Source of the DNA: Tragulus kanchil
Taxonomy: Eukaryota > Chordata > Mammalia > Artiodactyla > Tragulidae
Assembly: GCA_022376925.1 (NCBI GenBank)
Contig: JAIOJX010000026.1
Coordinates: 202,592,400 to 202,656,399, forward strand
Reading direction: 5' to 3'
Length of the DNA stretch: 64,000 bases
Below, piece by piece: positions 34,398-47,639 of the stretch. The notes below the pieces were generated by a model. That model was given only the letters and a program-made list of their open reading frames with translations. It did no database searches and was not told where the DNA came from. Position 1 is the stretch's first letter, and every line of letters begins with the position of its first letter. Made by a program: the position numbers and the translations under genes.

Positions 34398-34784
34398 ATA
34401 TTCTAGAAACTGCTCTTGATAAGTGAAGGCTGCCTTTCCCAAAGCATTACATATTTTAATTTGTTTATAGTTACCTTTAAAAAATTTTGTCACCATAATA
34501 CATTGGATTTGAAAAATGTGTAAAAATTCTAGATGAAACTCTTGCTTATAAAAAAAAGAGCCTGAAATCTGAATAATTCTCAATCACATATATTTCAAAA
34601 CTTTGAATAATTTCAAGAGATGGAAATTAAAACTTCAGTAAAGACTTTGCATTATGTTCTGCCATGGTGGGGTTATTGAAACATGCAAACATATAAATAG
34701 GAGATGATCTTAGAATTCAGGAATGTTCCTAGAAAATAATTTAAAAGTTTTCATTCAGATTTGTCTTAAAAAGGAAATAATAAG

Positions 34785-34925
34785 AGCTACTATTCATTGA
34801 GCACATAAATATTCCAGGCATTGCGGCAGGCACATACATTTTAAAGATGAGAAACCAAAGACTCAGAGAGCTTTAGTCATTTGCCAAGGTCACACAGGTA
34901 GGAAATAGCTCAGCCACCGATCTTA
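34785..34925 (-). mobile_element. MIR SINE (minus)
   Basis: attgagcacataaatattcc, then agatgagaaaccaaagactc and ttgccaaggtcacacaggta: reverse MIR. Duplicate at 35916-36056. Confidence 0.7.
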
Positions 34926-35089
34926 GTCACTACACGGAATTGTGAACTTCTTTTAGGAAGGAAAAGAAACTTTCTTCTTCTGGACCAATTTGAATAAACT
35001 TCAAAACACAAACCAAAGCCAAAGCAAAAATAAAGCCTTCATGGTTCACCAACCAAAATTTTATTTTGTAAGATACTGTCATAACTTTA

Positions 35090-35105
35090 CCAACAGATGG
35101 CAATG
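35090..35105 (+). promoter_or_regulatory. Candidate CTCF-type site
   Basis: ccaacagatggcaatg fits CCASYAGRKGGCRS at 12 of 14 positions. Outside any recognised repeat. Duplicate at 36221-36236. Sequence match only. Confidence 0.3.
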
Positions 35106-37027
35106 TTAGCTGGAAAAAGTCTGTTCAGCACAGGACAAAGGATCCTCACAGAAAATTCTGGCACTGTAGCAACAAGCAGCTCTTCAAGGCTTTTTCAAAG
35201 AGGAATTTTACTGTTGTTTACATAGTGACACTGTCACTTTATTATTTCATGACTTTTCTTCAATTTTCAAACATTGAATTTAACCTTGGAGCAAGAGAAG
35301 ATTCTAGAAACCTTGAATTCACAAGAGTTCTGAAGGAGCACTTTGGTTGGACTCTATCAGAGAGAAAGACTGAAGGCGTGAAGATATATCACTTTAAAAA
35401 ACTTAAATGTTGATTTTTATCTTATTAACTTGAAAAGAGAAGCAAAACGTTGTTTCCCCAGAACTACAGAGTCACAGATTTTAAAAATTACTGGATAATT
35501 AGCATTTTAAATCCCTTCATTATTGCATATTTACTGAGGTGAAGCATCGCAATATAAATAAAATAATTTAATAGAAAATCCCTTAAATCTTTTGACTTAT
35601 ATAAATGTTTGTAAAATTTACTTGCCTGCTTTTCCAGTGGTACTTGATTTTTTTCAACCTATGTTTTTTCTAAAATTTTAAAATAGTAATGCCTGAAATC
35701 TGAATAATTCTCAATCACATATATTTCAAAACTTTGAATAATTTCAAGAGATGGAAATTAAAACTTCAGTAAAGACTTTGCATTATGTTCTGCCATGGTG
35801 GGGTTATTGAAACATGCAAACATATAAATAGGAGATGATCTTAGAATTCAGGAATGTTCCTAGAAAATAATTTAAAAGTTTTCATTCAGATTTGTCTTAA
35901 AAAGGAAATAATAAGAGCTACTATTCATTGAGCACATAAATATTCCAGGCATTGCGGCAGGCACATACATTTTAAAGATGAGAAACCAAAGACTCAGAGA
36001 GCTTTAGTCATTTGCCAAGGTCACACAGGTAGGAAATAGCTCAGCCACCGATCTTAGTCACTACACGGAATTGTGAACTTCTTTTAGGAAGGAAAAGAAA
36101 CTTTCTTCTTCTGGACCAATTTGAATAAACTTCAAAACACAAACCAAAGCCAAAGCAAAAATAAAGCCTTCATGGTTCACCAACCAAAATTTTATTTTGT
36201 AAGATACTGTCATAACTTTACCAACAGATGGCAATGTTAGCTGGAAAAAGTCTGTTCAGCACAGGACAAAGGATCCTCACAGAAAATTCTGGCACTGTAG
36301 CAACAAGCAGCTCTTCAAGGCTTTTTCAAAGAGGAATTTTACTGTTGTTTACATAGTGACACTGTCACTTTATTATTTCATGACTTTTCTTCAATTTTCA
36401 AACATTGAATTTAACCTTGGAGCAAGAGAAGATTCTAGAAACCTTGAATTCACAAGAGTTCTGAAGGAGCACTTTGGTTGGACTCTATCAGAGAGAAAGA
36501 CTGAAGGCGTGAAGATATATCACTTTAAAAAACTTAAATGTTGATTTTTATCTTATTAACTTGAAAAGAGAAGCAAAACGTTGTTTCCCCAGAACTACAG
36601 AGTCACAGATTTTAAAAATTACTGGATAATTAGCATTTTAAATCCCTTCATTATTGCATATTTACTGAGGTGAAGCATCGCAATATAAATAAAATAATTT
36701 AATAGAAAATCCCTTAAATCTTTTGACTTATATAAATGTTTGTAAAATTTACTTGCCTGCTTTTCCAGTGGTACTTGATTTTATTCAACCTATGTTTTCT
36801 ACTAATAGTAGCTAAAATCATTTTGTATTAAACAAATGTCGACTTTTGTTACAAATGCTGAATACTTCAGGGAGCTACTGCACTAAAATTAAAGGAAACT
36901 TCTCTAAGCAGCTTTGTCTCAAGGCTTAAATACTAATTTATATGGAATTACCTGATCCTAATGTCTGTCACATTTTTTTAATCATCCACAAGTTGAGACA
37001 AGAAATATCTCCTTTGACATTTTGTTT

Positions 37028-37288
37028 GTTGCTGTTGTTTAGTCTCAAAGCCATGTCTGATGCTTTTGTGACCCCATGGATTATAGCGCATAAGGCTTCT
37101 CTGTCTGTGGGATTTTCCAGGCAAGAATACGGGAGTGGGTTGCTATTTCCTCAATCCAGGAATCATATCTGCATCTCCTGCATTGGTTTGCATTTCCTTC
37201 TCTAGAGATCTTCCCAATCCAGAAATTGTATTTGCATCTCCTGCATTGGCAGGTGAATTCTTTATCACTGCACCACCACGGAAGCCCC
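37028..37288 (-). mobile_element. Bov-tA/Bov-A SINE (minus)
   Basis: gttgctgttgtttagtctca, aggcaagaatacgggagtgg and caccaccacggaagcccc. An internal repeat of the tRNA-like region (gcatctcctgcattgg occurs twice) makes it longer than usual. Duplicate at 38207-38467. Confidence 0.83.
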
Positions 37289-37440
37289 TTCTGATGTAGA
37301 AGTAATTATTTTTTTAACTGATTGTACCTATTTTGAGATTAGTCATTTTGGGGATTTGTGTTGGTGCCACAGTGATGGTAAACTGACTTGTCAGTTTCTA
37401 ATACAGATGATAGGAATCAGAGCTCTACTCTGAAAAACTT

Positions 37441-37645
37441 ATGGTGGCTCAGTGGGTAAAGAATTCACCTGCCAGTGCAGGAGACACGGGTTCGATCCCT
37501 AGATTGGGAAGATCCCTAGAGTAGGAAATGGCAAACCAATCCAGTATTCTTGCTTGGGAAATCTCATGGATAGAGAAGCCTGTCTGGCTATGGTCCATGG
37601 AGTAGCAAAGAGACAGACACAACTTAGCGACTAAAACAACAGCAA
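37441..37645 (+). mobile_element. Bov-tA SINE
   Basis: tggtggctcagtgggtaaag, gggttcgatccctagattgg, cagtattcttgcttgggaaa and gacacaacttagcgactaaa. Duplicate at 38620-38824. Confidence 0.87.
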
Positions 37646-38909
37646 TCATAGAAGCTACCTGAAGACATACTTGCCGTTATCATGGCTTTATACTGACTGC
37701 TTTAAGTGATACTCAAATGTTCACAGTTATCTTATTTACTTGAAAAGAGAAGCAAAACGTTGTTTCCCCAGAACTACAGAGTCACAGATTTTAAAAATTA
37801 CTGGATAATTAGCATTTTAAATCCCTTCATTATTGCATATTTACTGAGGTGAAGCATCGCAATATAAATAAAATAATTTAATAGAAAATCCCTTAAATCT
37901 TTTGACTTATATAAATGTTTGTAAAATTTACTTGCCTGCTTTTCCAGTGGTACTTGATTTTATTCAACCTATGTTTTCTACTAATAGTAGCTAAAATCAT
38001 TTTGTATTAAACAAATGTCGACTTTTGTTACAAATGCTGAATACTTCAGGGAGCTACTGCACTAAAATTAAAGGAAACTTCTCTAAGCAGCTTTGTCTCA
38101 AGGCTTAAATACTAATTTATATGGAATTACCTGATCCTAATGTCTGTCACATTTTTTTAATCATCCACAAGTTGAGACAAGAAATATCTCCTTTGACATT
38201 TTGTTTGTTGCTGTTGTTTAGTCTCAAAGCCATGTCTGATGCTTTTGTGACCCCATGGATTATAGCGCATAAGGCTTCTCTGTCTGTGGGATTTTCCAGG
38301 CAAGAATACGGGAGTGGGTTGCTATTTCCTCAATCCAGGAATCATATCTGCATCTCCTGCATTGGTTTGCATTTCCTTCTCTAGAGATCTTCCCAATCCA
38401 GAAATTGTATTTGCATCTCCTGCATTGGCAGGTGAATTCTTTATCACTGCACCACCACGGAAGCCCCTTCTGATGTAGAAGTAATTATTTTTTTAACTGA
38501 TTGTACCTATTTTGAGATTAGTCATTTTGGGGATTTGTGTTGGTGCCACAGTGATGGTAAACTGACTTGTCAGTTTCTAATACAGATGATAGGAATCAGA
38601 GCTCTACTCTGAAAAACTTATGGTGGCTCAGTGGGTAAAGAATTCACCTGCCAGTGCAGGAGACACGGGTTCGATCCCTAGATTGGGAAGATCCCTAGAG
38701 TAGGAAATGGCAAACCAATCCAGTATTCTTGCTTGGGAAATCTCATGGATAGAGAAGCCTGTCTGGCTATGGTCCATGGAGTAGCAAAGAGACAGACACA
38801 ACTTAGCGACTAAAACAACAGCAATCATAGAAGCTACCTGAAGACATACTTGCCGTTATCATGGCTTTATACTGACTGCTTTAAGTGATACTCAAATGTT
38901 CACAGTTAA

Positions 38910-40770
38910 CTTATGAAGTTGAAACTAATTTACATCAAGTGAATAGGCTGACGTCTGAAGAGTAGAATATATTACCTTGGCCATGGAATAAAATTCTTTC
39001 CTCAGTTGCCAAGTAATGCCAACTGGACAATTAGGGATTATCTATGATTTAGATCAAACTGATTCTGTCCATCAAAGAAAATTCATTGAACAGCTACTAT
39101 ATGCTGACACTGTGCTATAAATTAGGTAAGAATTGTGAATTTAGTATCTGCCCATGAAGAATATATACTCTGGTTATAACACTGTGTTCATTTTTCATCC
39201 CTAATTTAAAACAATATTTGCTGAGGAGCCTCTTTCCTCTCTCTGCTTCTTAATAAAATTCCTAAGAAAAAAGAAAGATGGGGAAAGAATTTATGAAGGC
39301 TCACAATCCTGAAAATTAAGAGTCTAAGAGAAATCTTCTCAACTCTAATGAATAACCTGGATGGAAACACCTAACCAGTACTGTGACAGGAAACTGTGCA
39401 ATCCTAATACCTTGCAAGTTGTCAGCTCCTGGCCCAGAAATGCAAGGACTGGACTAAAAAGGCAACCGGGCATCTCTCCCTCCGCATCTGTGGGTGTTGC
39501 TTTTGTAGGTGCCAGATTGCCATTCTTGGGTCTACCCACCATTTCTATGCTTCTTTTAGTACCTTTCTTCTTATATCCATGTAGAGATGGCAACTTGAGG
39601 AAGACAAATGGACAAGAAGGAGGAAAGGCTTGGTATCTGGGGATATATCATTTCCATAACTAAAGTGCCACAGTCAGAGAAGGCTAGCTCTGGAGGGAGT
39701 CATTTTTTTTTCACATTCTCTTTGTGTTCAGTGTCAGAAAACTGGTAGAAAGAGCAAGATAAAATCCCACTGGTGCCACAGAACAGAGCAAGGTGAATGT
39801 AATTTGTGAGCTGCTAAAATATGGACTAAGAGCTGTATCTAACCTATGAATATTAAAAGGTACAAATTTCAAGAGAAAATTCAGCCAGCATCCAATCATC
39901 AGAAGATAAAATTAAGGGCATCCATTCATCCATAGTTTAGTAGATTCTAGATATGTCTACTCACCCCATCTTGGGGCTATGAATATGCAAGCAAGCAAAT
40001 GAGGAGACATAGTATATCTGTTCGCTAATATTGCATAACAACCAACTACAGAATCTTGGTGACATGCAACAATTAATAGTTATTCCCATGGATCTGTGGA
40101 TCAGCTAAGGATTATTGCTCTAGGTGGGGCTCAGGTGGATATATCCCTTCATAGTGGTGAGGTTATTTTAGCAATAATCTAACTTACTTTAGACACAAAC
40201 AAAAAGTGTAGAGATTTTGAAAATGTATTACAGGACAAGAGACTAGAAAAAGAGCTTCATGTTACTACAAATTTAAAAACAGTAAACCTATAAAAATGGT
40301 TGATCATAGAAGCCAGAAGAAAAGCAGAGAAAAAAAACTTGAAATTTTCAATAAGATTCAAAAGGATATGGCCTATATGAAATAACACCAAAAGTTATAA
40401 GGAAAGAAAATCTAAAATTAAAATGAAAAAAATTTCATTGCTAAGACAATGAAAATAAAAGGATAGTGAAGTAGCTTAAATGAATCTGAGGATAAAAACA
40501 ATACAAAGAATTTTTTTGAAGCAGATTTGTTATTGGATAATCCAACCACTGATGTGTAAGAAGCCTTTTTACCACACTGAAAAGATGGTAGAAAATAGGC
40601 ATTCTTGCTATGAAATTAAGGTTTCCCATAGTGGGGCCGAGGAAGGTAGGTAGTGTGAGTAAAATGATTAAAACAAGCAATAATCATACACGTTACTGGA
40701 AAAAGAATTTCCTGAGTTGTGTCGATGCCCTTCAGCCAAAGGCACCAGAACACAGCTGTGGTTAAACTGG
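38910..40770. other. Single-copy intergenic DNA
   Basis: An L2-like fragment is likely near 39072-39130 (ttcattgaacagctactata). A 100-codon plus frame at 39361-39663 has no recognisable domain. Around 40030-40150 the text resembles an old interspersed repeat that I cannot name. The stretch 40190-40620 is A-rich. Confidence 0.4.
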
Positions 40771-40944
40771 TTGGTTTTATCAGCTTCTTGCATGGAAGGA
40801 AAACACAGACACCCTGGAGATGTGAGAAAAGACATTAATGTTTGGGCTTGTATTAGGTGATTTTCCACAGAATTCAAGGAAGGCAGGTACTCTGTTAGGC
40901 TTCATGCTGCCAGGAAAAAAAAAAAATCATTCTATGTTTGGGTA

Positions 40945-41640
40945 TTCATTCCCTTCCTAGGGCTCTCATAATAAAGGATCAAAAATTGGGTGTTTTACGT
41001 GCCGCAGAGCAGCTGGACTGATGTGTCCAATTACCGAGCTGGAGCTCTGGCGCGCATGCGCCCAGAGCCGGTGCTCTGCGACGACAGAGGCCTCCGAGAT
41101 GGGAGGCCCACAGGAGCCAAAGAACAAAGACGGATGAAAATAGAGAAATGAAAGACCAATAGAAGTGGTCCGCCCGTCCCCCTCCCTCCCCACCTCACCC
41201 CCCAAAAGATAAATAAATAAAATAAATGTTAAAAAAAAAAAAAAACAAAAAACCTGGGTGTTTTAAATGAAAGATATTTAAGATCTCAGCATTCTGGAGG
41301 CTGGCGGTTCAAGATCAAGGTGTTGACAGGGCCTCGTTCCCTCTGAAGGCACTGAGGAAGGCTCTATTCAGACCTCTCTCCTGGCTTCTAGGTAGTTCCT
41401 TAGTTTGTGGTAGGATAACCCTAATCTCCACATGAAGTTCACCTTGGGTGGATGGGTGTGTCCTAATTCCCCGTGCCTAAAAGGAATCCAGTCACACTGG
41501 ATTAGAGGCTCCTGCTACTTCATCGTGATCCCATCTCCACTGTCTCCATGTGCAATGACCACTTTCCTAAACAAGGTCACATTCTGCGGTACAGGGAGAT
41601 AGGATTTCAAAAGCAGATATCTCAGGGAATCTTATCTACA
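40945..41640 (-). mobile_element. Ancient MaLR/MLT1-like LTR (minus), interrupted by a SINE
   Basis: The text cctagggctctcataataaa, cagcattctggaggctggcg, gttcaagatcaaggtgttga, ggaatccagtcacactggat and ggtcacattctgcggtacag is the reverse complement of an MLT1-type LTR. The SINE at 40998-41254 splits it. Duplicate at about 42017-42710. Confidence 0.55.
40998..41254 (+). mobile_element. CHR-2-type SINE, 5'-truncated, with target-site duplication
   Basis: Starts inside the body (cgtgccgcagagcagctgga) and ends caatagaagtggtccgcccg, (ATAA)n and poly(A). tgggtgtttta flanks it at 40987-40997 and 41255-41265. The tRNA-like promoter head is missing. Confidence 0.88.
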
Positions 41641-42069
41641 AAGAGAGAATGCTATAATTAGTAAAGAAGTAGCAATCATTTCTACATGCCAACCTAGGGG
41701 GACGTTTGGTCATTTGTTGGGGAGCGGGGAGCTGGTGTTTGGAGAAAGTGTATGTTTTTGTCTGTGTTCAGGCATGATTACTTTCTAAATTTGCCTTTGT
41801 CCTGGTCTATCATCTGCACGAAAGGTGTTATTTGGTGCTGATTTGGTTTTATCAGCTTCTTGCATGGAAGGAAAACACAGACACCCTGGAGATGTGAGAA
41901 AAGACATTAATGTTTGGGCTTGTATTAGGTGATTTTCCACAGAATTCAAGGAAGGCAGGTACTCTGTTAGGCTTCATGCTGCCAGGAAAAAAAAAAAATC
42001 ATTCTATGTTTGGGTATTCATTCCCTTCCTAGGGCTCTCATAATAAAGGATCAAAAATTGGGTGTTTTA

Positions 42070-42324
42070 CGTGCCGCAGAGCAGCTGGACTGATGTGTCC
42101 AATTACCGAGCTGGAGCTCTGGCGCATGCGCCCAGAGCCGGTGCTCTGCGACGACAGAGGCCTCCGAGATGGGAGGCCCACAGGAGCCAAAGAACAAAGA
42201 CGGATGAAAATAGAGAAATGAAAGACCAATAGAAGTGGTCCGCCCGTCCCCCTCCCTCCCCACCTCACCCCCCAAAAGATAAATAAATAAAATAAATGTT
42301 AAAAAAAAAAAAAAACAAAAAACC
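42070..42324 (+). mobile_element. CHR-2-type SINE, duplicate copy
   Basis: Same insertion as at 40998 with the same flanks, repeated by duplication 14. Confidence 0.85.
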
Positions 42325-42912
42325 TGGGTGTTTTAAATGAAAGATATTTAAGATCTCAGCATTCTGGAGGCTGGCGGTTCAAGATCAAGGTGTTGACAGG
42401 GCCTCGTTCCCTCTGAAGGCACTGAGGAAGGCTCTATTCAGACCTCTCTCCTGGCTTCTAGGTAGTTCCTTAGTTTGTGGTAGGATAACCCTAATCTCCA
42501 CATGAAGTTCACCTTGGGTGGATGGGTGTGTCCTAATTCCCCGTGCCTAAAAGGAATCCAGTCACACTGGATTAGAGGCTCCTGCTACTTCATCGTGATC
42601 CCATCTCCACTGTCTCCATGTGCAATGACCACTTTCCTAAACAAGGTCACATTCTGCGGTACAGGGAGATAGGATTTCAAAAGCAGATATCTCAGGGAAT
42701 CTTATCTACAAAGAGAGAATGCTATAATTAGTAAAGAAGTAGCAATCATTTCTACATGCCAACCTAGGGGGACGTTTGGTCATTTGTTGGGGAGCGGGGA
42801 GCTGGTGTTTGGAGAAAGTGTATGTTTTTGTCTGTGTTCAGGCATGATTACTTTCTAAATTTGCCTTTGTCCTGGTCTATCATCTGCACGAAAGGTGTTA
42901 TTTGGTGCTGAT

Positions 42913-43621
42913 GTTCTGGACGCTGGTTTTTTTTTTCAACAGAACAAGACAAAATGCAGCTTCTGAGTCCTAGCAAAACCAAGATCTAATTAACATCATC
43001 AAGCCAGCTCCGGGCTACCAAGGGCTGCTTTTCTTATGCTCTGTCTACAGTTTTGATGAAGGGGAGATGAAATCAGGTCACAGGATCTTAACTCATGATT
43101 TCCAGATCTTCACTATGTCTGAAATGTCGCTGATAAAGGGGTTTTCCAGAGAACAGAACCCTTATTTCTGTCTTTGAACTATTTAAGGCTTCAGACTTAG
43201 CTCTTATATAACTCTCCTTTGTGTGGAGTTCTTTTTCAGTCCTCCCCAAAAATTCCAATTTTACCCTAGTTTAAGAATTGGCAGTAGAAAGGCAAACTTA
43301 AAAATGTACTTTCAAAATATACGAAGTAGTCGATCTTTGTGTTTTATATACAGAGAAAAGCTGATTCCATTCCAGGGAAAGTCAAGGATGGAGAGCTATA
43401 CTTAAAAGTTCCTTGGCTATAAGGAGCTTTTAAAAGCTCCTTATATTTCTGTTGCATTAAGGAAGTTCTGAATTACTGTGATAGTGAGAATTGTTTCTAG
43501 TGTTTTGGCAAAGGTGAATGAGATTGATGTTGAGTTTGATCATTGTTGAAAGACTTTTAAATCAAAACAGTGCAAAACTCCAGATGTATCAGAAGTCAAA
43601 AAGGATATACTAATCTATTAG
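42913..43621. other. Single-copy intergenic DNA
   Basis: No repeat or coding signal recognised. Confidence 0.4.
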
Positions 43622-45728
43622 AAATCAGGATTGGGAGAATGAGTTTTATTTTATTACTATGAGCTAAATCTGCTGAATCATCATGTTTCAGCTATAGATT
43701 GGATAAAAAATACAATTTCAGACAGATATTGTCTGGTTTGATCATGAGATTTATCAATTGGCAACATTTTATGAACACTGGCAAAGTTTAGGATTAAAGG
43801 ACATTCATAATCAAGGCATTGCTTGTAGAGTAAATGTTATTGTTTTGTTCAGATGTACTTAGTATTCCCTTAAAATATGTAACTAGTATGAACTTCATTA
43901 AACTCTGAATAAATCAGTCCCCAGACTTCTTCAATTATGTTGTATTCCTTTTACATTATTGCTGATTAAGGACCTGGTACTTTAGTAAGATATGAAAGAA
44001 TGGTTTGTCTGTTTACTCCCAATCCACTAAGGAAGTTCTGTAAAGGCATTTCCAAGAGCCAAACTACTTTTTAATCTGCTATCATGTACTTCTGTGGCTA
44101 ATGAATTTAAATTTCAAAGAAACAAAGCAAGATTCTATAAATTCTTAATCATCTCCTTTCCTTCTGGGTTGAAAAACTTCTTATCAGCAATTGGTTTATA
44201 ATCCCCAAATTGGTACATTCATTCTATCATTAATCTGAATTAAATACAATATTGATCATTAATATTCTGCAGTAAAAGTTTTAAAATCATAATATAATTT
44301 ACCCCTTAAAATAAGCAGTTTTGAGCTCTATTAAGGATAATGCTAAGTGGTGTGATGTAACTCAAAGAACATGTCTTCAGTTCAAATTGGGCTTTAACAA
44401 TCTACAGTGTCTTTATGACCTTAGATAATTCTTCAGATACTCAATTTCCTCATCTATAGAGTAGGGATAAAAAGATAGTCTGTGAGAATCAATGAGAGAG
44501 TGGATGTCAGACATCAAGTACTATTTTTAAATTTTCTGCTTTTATTTTTCTTCTTTCTTAACCTAAGCATGGATTGGTTATACCAATCCTCTAAGAGAAA
44601 ACACTGAACGAGTGCCCACTGTACTAGTCACTGTGAAATATACATAATTCATTCATAAGTAGTCAAAAGGATATATTTTTAAAATCAGGATTGGGAGAAT
44701 GAGTTTTATTTTATTACTATGAGCTAAATCTGCTGAATCATCATGTTTCAGCTATAGATTGGATAAAAAATACAATTTCAGACAGATATTGTCTGGTTTG
44801 ATCATGAGATTTATCAATTGGCAACATTTTATGAACACTGGCAAAGTTTAGGATTAAAGGACATTCATAATCAAGGCATTGCTTGTAGAGTAAATGTTAT
44901 TGTTTTGTTCAGATGTACTTAGTATTCCCTTAAAATATGTAACTAGTATGAACTTCATTAAACTCTGAATAAATCAGTCCCCAGACTTCTTCAATTATGT
45001 TGTATTCCTTTTACATTATTGCTGATTAAGGACCTGGTACTTTAGTAAGATATGAAAGAATGGTTTGTCTGTTTACTCCCAATCCACTAAGGAAGTTCTG
45101 TAAAGGCATTTCCAAGAGCCAAACTACTTTTTAATCTGCTATCATGTACTTCTGTGGCTAATGAATTTAAATTTCAAAGAAACAAAGCAAGATTCTATAA
45201 ATTCTTAATCATCTCCTTTCCTTCTGGGTTGAAAAACTTCTTATCAGCAATTGGTTTATAATCCCCAAATTGGTACATTCATTCTATCATTAATCTGAAT
45301 TAAATACAATATTGATCATTAATATTCTGCAGTAAAAGTTTTAAAATCATAATATAATTTACCCCTTAAAATAAGCAGTTTTGAGCTCTATTAAGGATAA
45401 TGCTAAGTGGTGTGATGTAACTCAAAGAACATGTCTTCAGTTCAAATTGGGCTTTAACAATCTACAGTGTCTTTATGACCTTAGATAATTCTTCAGATAC
45501 TCAATTTCCTCATCTATAGAGTAGGGATAAAAAGATAGTCTGTGAGAATCAATGAGAGAGTGGATGTCAGACATCAAGTACTATTTTTAAATTTTCTGCT
45601 TTTATTTTTCTTCTTTCTTAACCTAAGCATGGATTGGTTATACCAATCCTCTAAGAGAAAACACTGAACGAGTGCCCACTGTACTAGTCACTGTGAAATA
45701 TACATAATTCATTCATAAGTAGTCAAAG
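43622..45728. repeat. Direct tandem duplication 15 (43622-44681 / 44682-45728), offset 1060 bp
   Basis: Restarts at aaatcaggattgggagaatg. The interior is essentially identical. It contains a MIR; otherwise AT-rich with no gene. Confidence 0.95.
44355..44530 (+). mobile_element. MIR SINE
   Basis: gaccttagataattcttcag, tcaatttcctcatctataga and gtagggataaaaagatagtc follow the forward MIR core and tail. Duplicates at 45415-45590 and 46563-46740. Confidence 0.72.
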
Positions 45729-47639
45729 ATCATATAAAAGGAGGAGATGCAAAGGCCCCTGACTTCTGCTCTCCCATCTGCTCATCATTTTTTCACCTTA
45801 GCTTACCTGTGTTCCCTGCTTTTCCAGACCAAGCCTCCTGCTATCCTGCCTCGGTGGGAGTTCTGTGGGACCCATGTGTTCTCAACCATCAATTCATCCT
45901 CTGGTGGAGTAGTTCTTACACCTTGGAGGTGATGAACAGACCAGCACGTCTTTTTTTCTTAAACGGAGTGACCATAATTAAGTTGTGCTGTTTTAATGGA
46001 GAATTTCTTTTAATGCAAATATCTACTATCACCACCATTTCTGTTTCTGAAAGGGTATTTTGACACCGAACATAGTTAGAACACTATGATCTATAATCTA
46101 TAAAGAATAAAGGGAGCCTTTTAGTTGCTCCACAAGCATGTGGAATCTTCCCAGATCAGGGGTCAAACCTGTGTCTTTTTGTATTGGCAAAAAGATTCTT
46201 ATCCACTGTGCCACCAGGGAAGTCCTGCCAGGAAAACCTTTTAAGTTGAGTGACTTTATCTTCATGAACAACTCGTTGGACAGTTATTTTTCTCATTTTG
46301 TTCCACAAATGTGGGTCCAGAGGCGGACTTTTAAAATTCCCTTCTGCTTTCCTTTCTGTTTTCTCTTTCACCTTCTTTTTTCTTTCTCTCCCTCTGTGTC
46401 AAAATGTAACTGTCTTCTTATATATTTCTTGAAAGCATGCCTAGTGACAAGAATCAATTTAAAACGCCAAATTTATGGTGGAAAATACCTTATATTAATT
46501 TTTAAATGGCTGATTTGACCATATAAAACAAAAAGCAGTTTTGAGCTCAAAGTCAGTGGTGTGATGTAACTCAAAGAACATGTCTTCAGTTCAAATTGGG
46601 CTTTAACAATCTACAGTGTCTTTATGACCTTAGATAATTCTTCAGATACTCAATTTCCTCATCTATAGAGTAGGGATAAAAAGATAGTCTGTGAGAATCA
46701 ATGAGAGAGTGGATGTCAGACATCAAGTACTATTTTTAAATTTTCTGCTTTTATTTTTCTTCTTTCTTAACCTAAGCATGGATTGGTTATACCAATCCTC
46801 TAAGAGAAAACACTGAACGAGTGCCCACTGTACTAGTCACTGTGAAATATACATAATTCATTCATAAGTAGTCAAAGATCATATAAAAGGAGGAGATGCA
46901 AAGGCCCCTGACTTCTGCTCTCCCATCTGCTCATCTTTTTTTCACCTTAGCTTACCTGTGTTCCCTGCTTTTCCAGACCAAGCCTCCTGCTATCCTGCCT
47001 CGGTGGGAGTTCTGTGGGACCCATGTGTTCTCAACCATCAATTCATCCTCTGGTGGAGTAGTTCTTACACCTTGGAGGTGATGAACAGACCAGCACGTCT
47101 TTTTTTCTTAAACGGAGTGACCATAATTAAGTTGTGCTGTTTTAATGGAGAATTTCTTTTAATGCAAATATCTACTATCACCACCATTTCTGTTTCTGAA
47201 AGGGTATTTTGACACCGAACATAGTTAGAACACTATGATCTATAATCTATAAAGAATAAAGGGAGCCTTTTAGTTGCTCCACAAGCATGTGGAATCTTCC
47301 CAGATCAGGGGTCAAACCTGTGTCTTTTTGTATTGGCAAAAAGATTCTTATCCACTGTGCCACCAGGGAAGTCCTGCCAGGAAAACCTTTTAAGTTGAGT
47401 GACTTTATCTTCATGAACAACTCGTTGGACAGTTATTTTTCTCATTTTGTTCCACAAATGTGGGTCCAGAGGCGGACTTTTAAAATTCCCTTCTGCTTTC
47501 CTTTCTGTTTTCTCTTTCACCTTCTTTTTTCTTTCTCTCCCTCTGTGTCAAAATGTAACTGTCTTCTTATATATTTCTTGAAAGCATGCCTAGTGACAAG
47601 AATCAATTTAAAACGCCAAATTTATGGTGGAAAATACCT
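45373..47639. repeat. Direct tandem duplication 16 (45373-46490 / 46533-47639), offset ~1149 bp
   Basis: Restarts at aagcagttttgagctc after about 40 unmatched bases (tatattaatttttaaatggc onward). Copy 2 lacks 12 bases near its start (gagctcaaagtcagtgg versus gagctctattaaggataatg). It overlaps duplication 15, making the MIR triplicated. Confidence 0.94.
46124..46228 (-). mobile_element. CHR-type SINE fragment (minus)
   Basis: gcatgtggaatcttcccaga, ggggtcaaacctgtgtcttt and gccaccagggaagtcctgcc. Duplicate at 47273-47377. Confidence 0.75.

Larger units (their letters stand above)
32267..34566. repeat. Direct tandem duplication 11 (32267-33416 / 33414-34566), offset 1147 bp
   Basis: Restarts at tgataccccacaatagccc inside the 3' part of the LTR candidate. 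Single-base insertions in A-runs separate the copies (ctgaaagagag versus ctgaaaagagag, gtaaaatt versus gtaaaaatt). These shift the minus-strand frames at 32620 and 33707. Confidence 0.95.
34560..36830. repeat. Direct tandem duplication 12 (34560-35690 / 35691-~36830), offset 1131 bp
   Basis: Restarts at gcctgaaatctgaataattc. The last ~40 bases of copy 1 are corrupted (tttttctaaaattttaaaat against ttttctactaatagtagcta in copy 2). The block is AT-rich intergenic DNA with a MIR fragment and a candidate CTCF site. Confidence 0.95.
36551..38909. repeat. Direct tandem duplication 13 (36551-37730 / 37730-38909), offset 1179 bp
   Basis: Restarts at cttatttacttgaaaagaga (copy 1 has cttattaactt). It overlaps duplication 12, so about 270 bp from 35421 is present three times (35421, 36552, 37731). 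It contains two oppositely oriented Bov-tA SINEs. Confidence 0.95.
40771..42912. repeat. Direct tandem duplication 14 (40771-41842 / 41843-42912), offset ~1071 bp
   Basis: Restarts at ttggttttatcagcttcttg. Copy 1 has gcgcgcatgcgc where copy 2 has gcgcatgcgc, which shifts the minus-strand frame. It contains an LTR with a nested SINE. Confidence 0.95.

Noticed and set aside
39361..39663. 100-codon ORF as a protein gene
   Set aside because: No recognisable domain, no supporting context, and an overlapping minus-strand frame of similar length.
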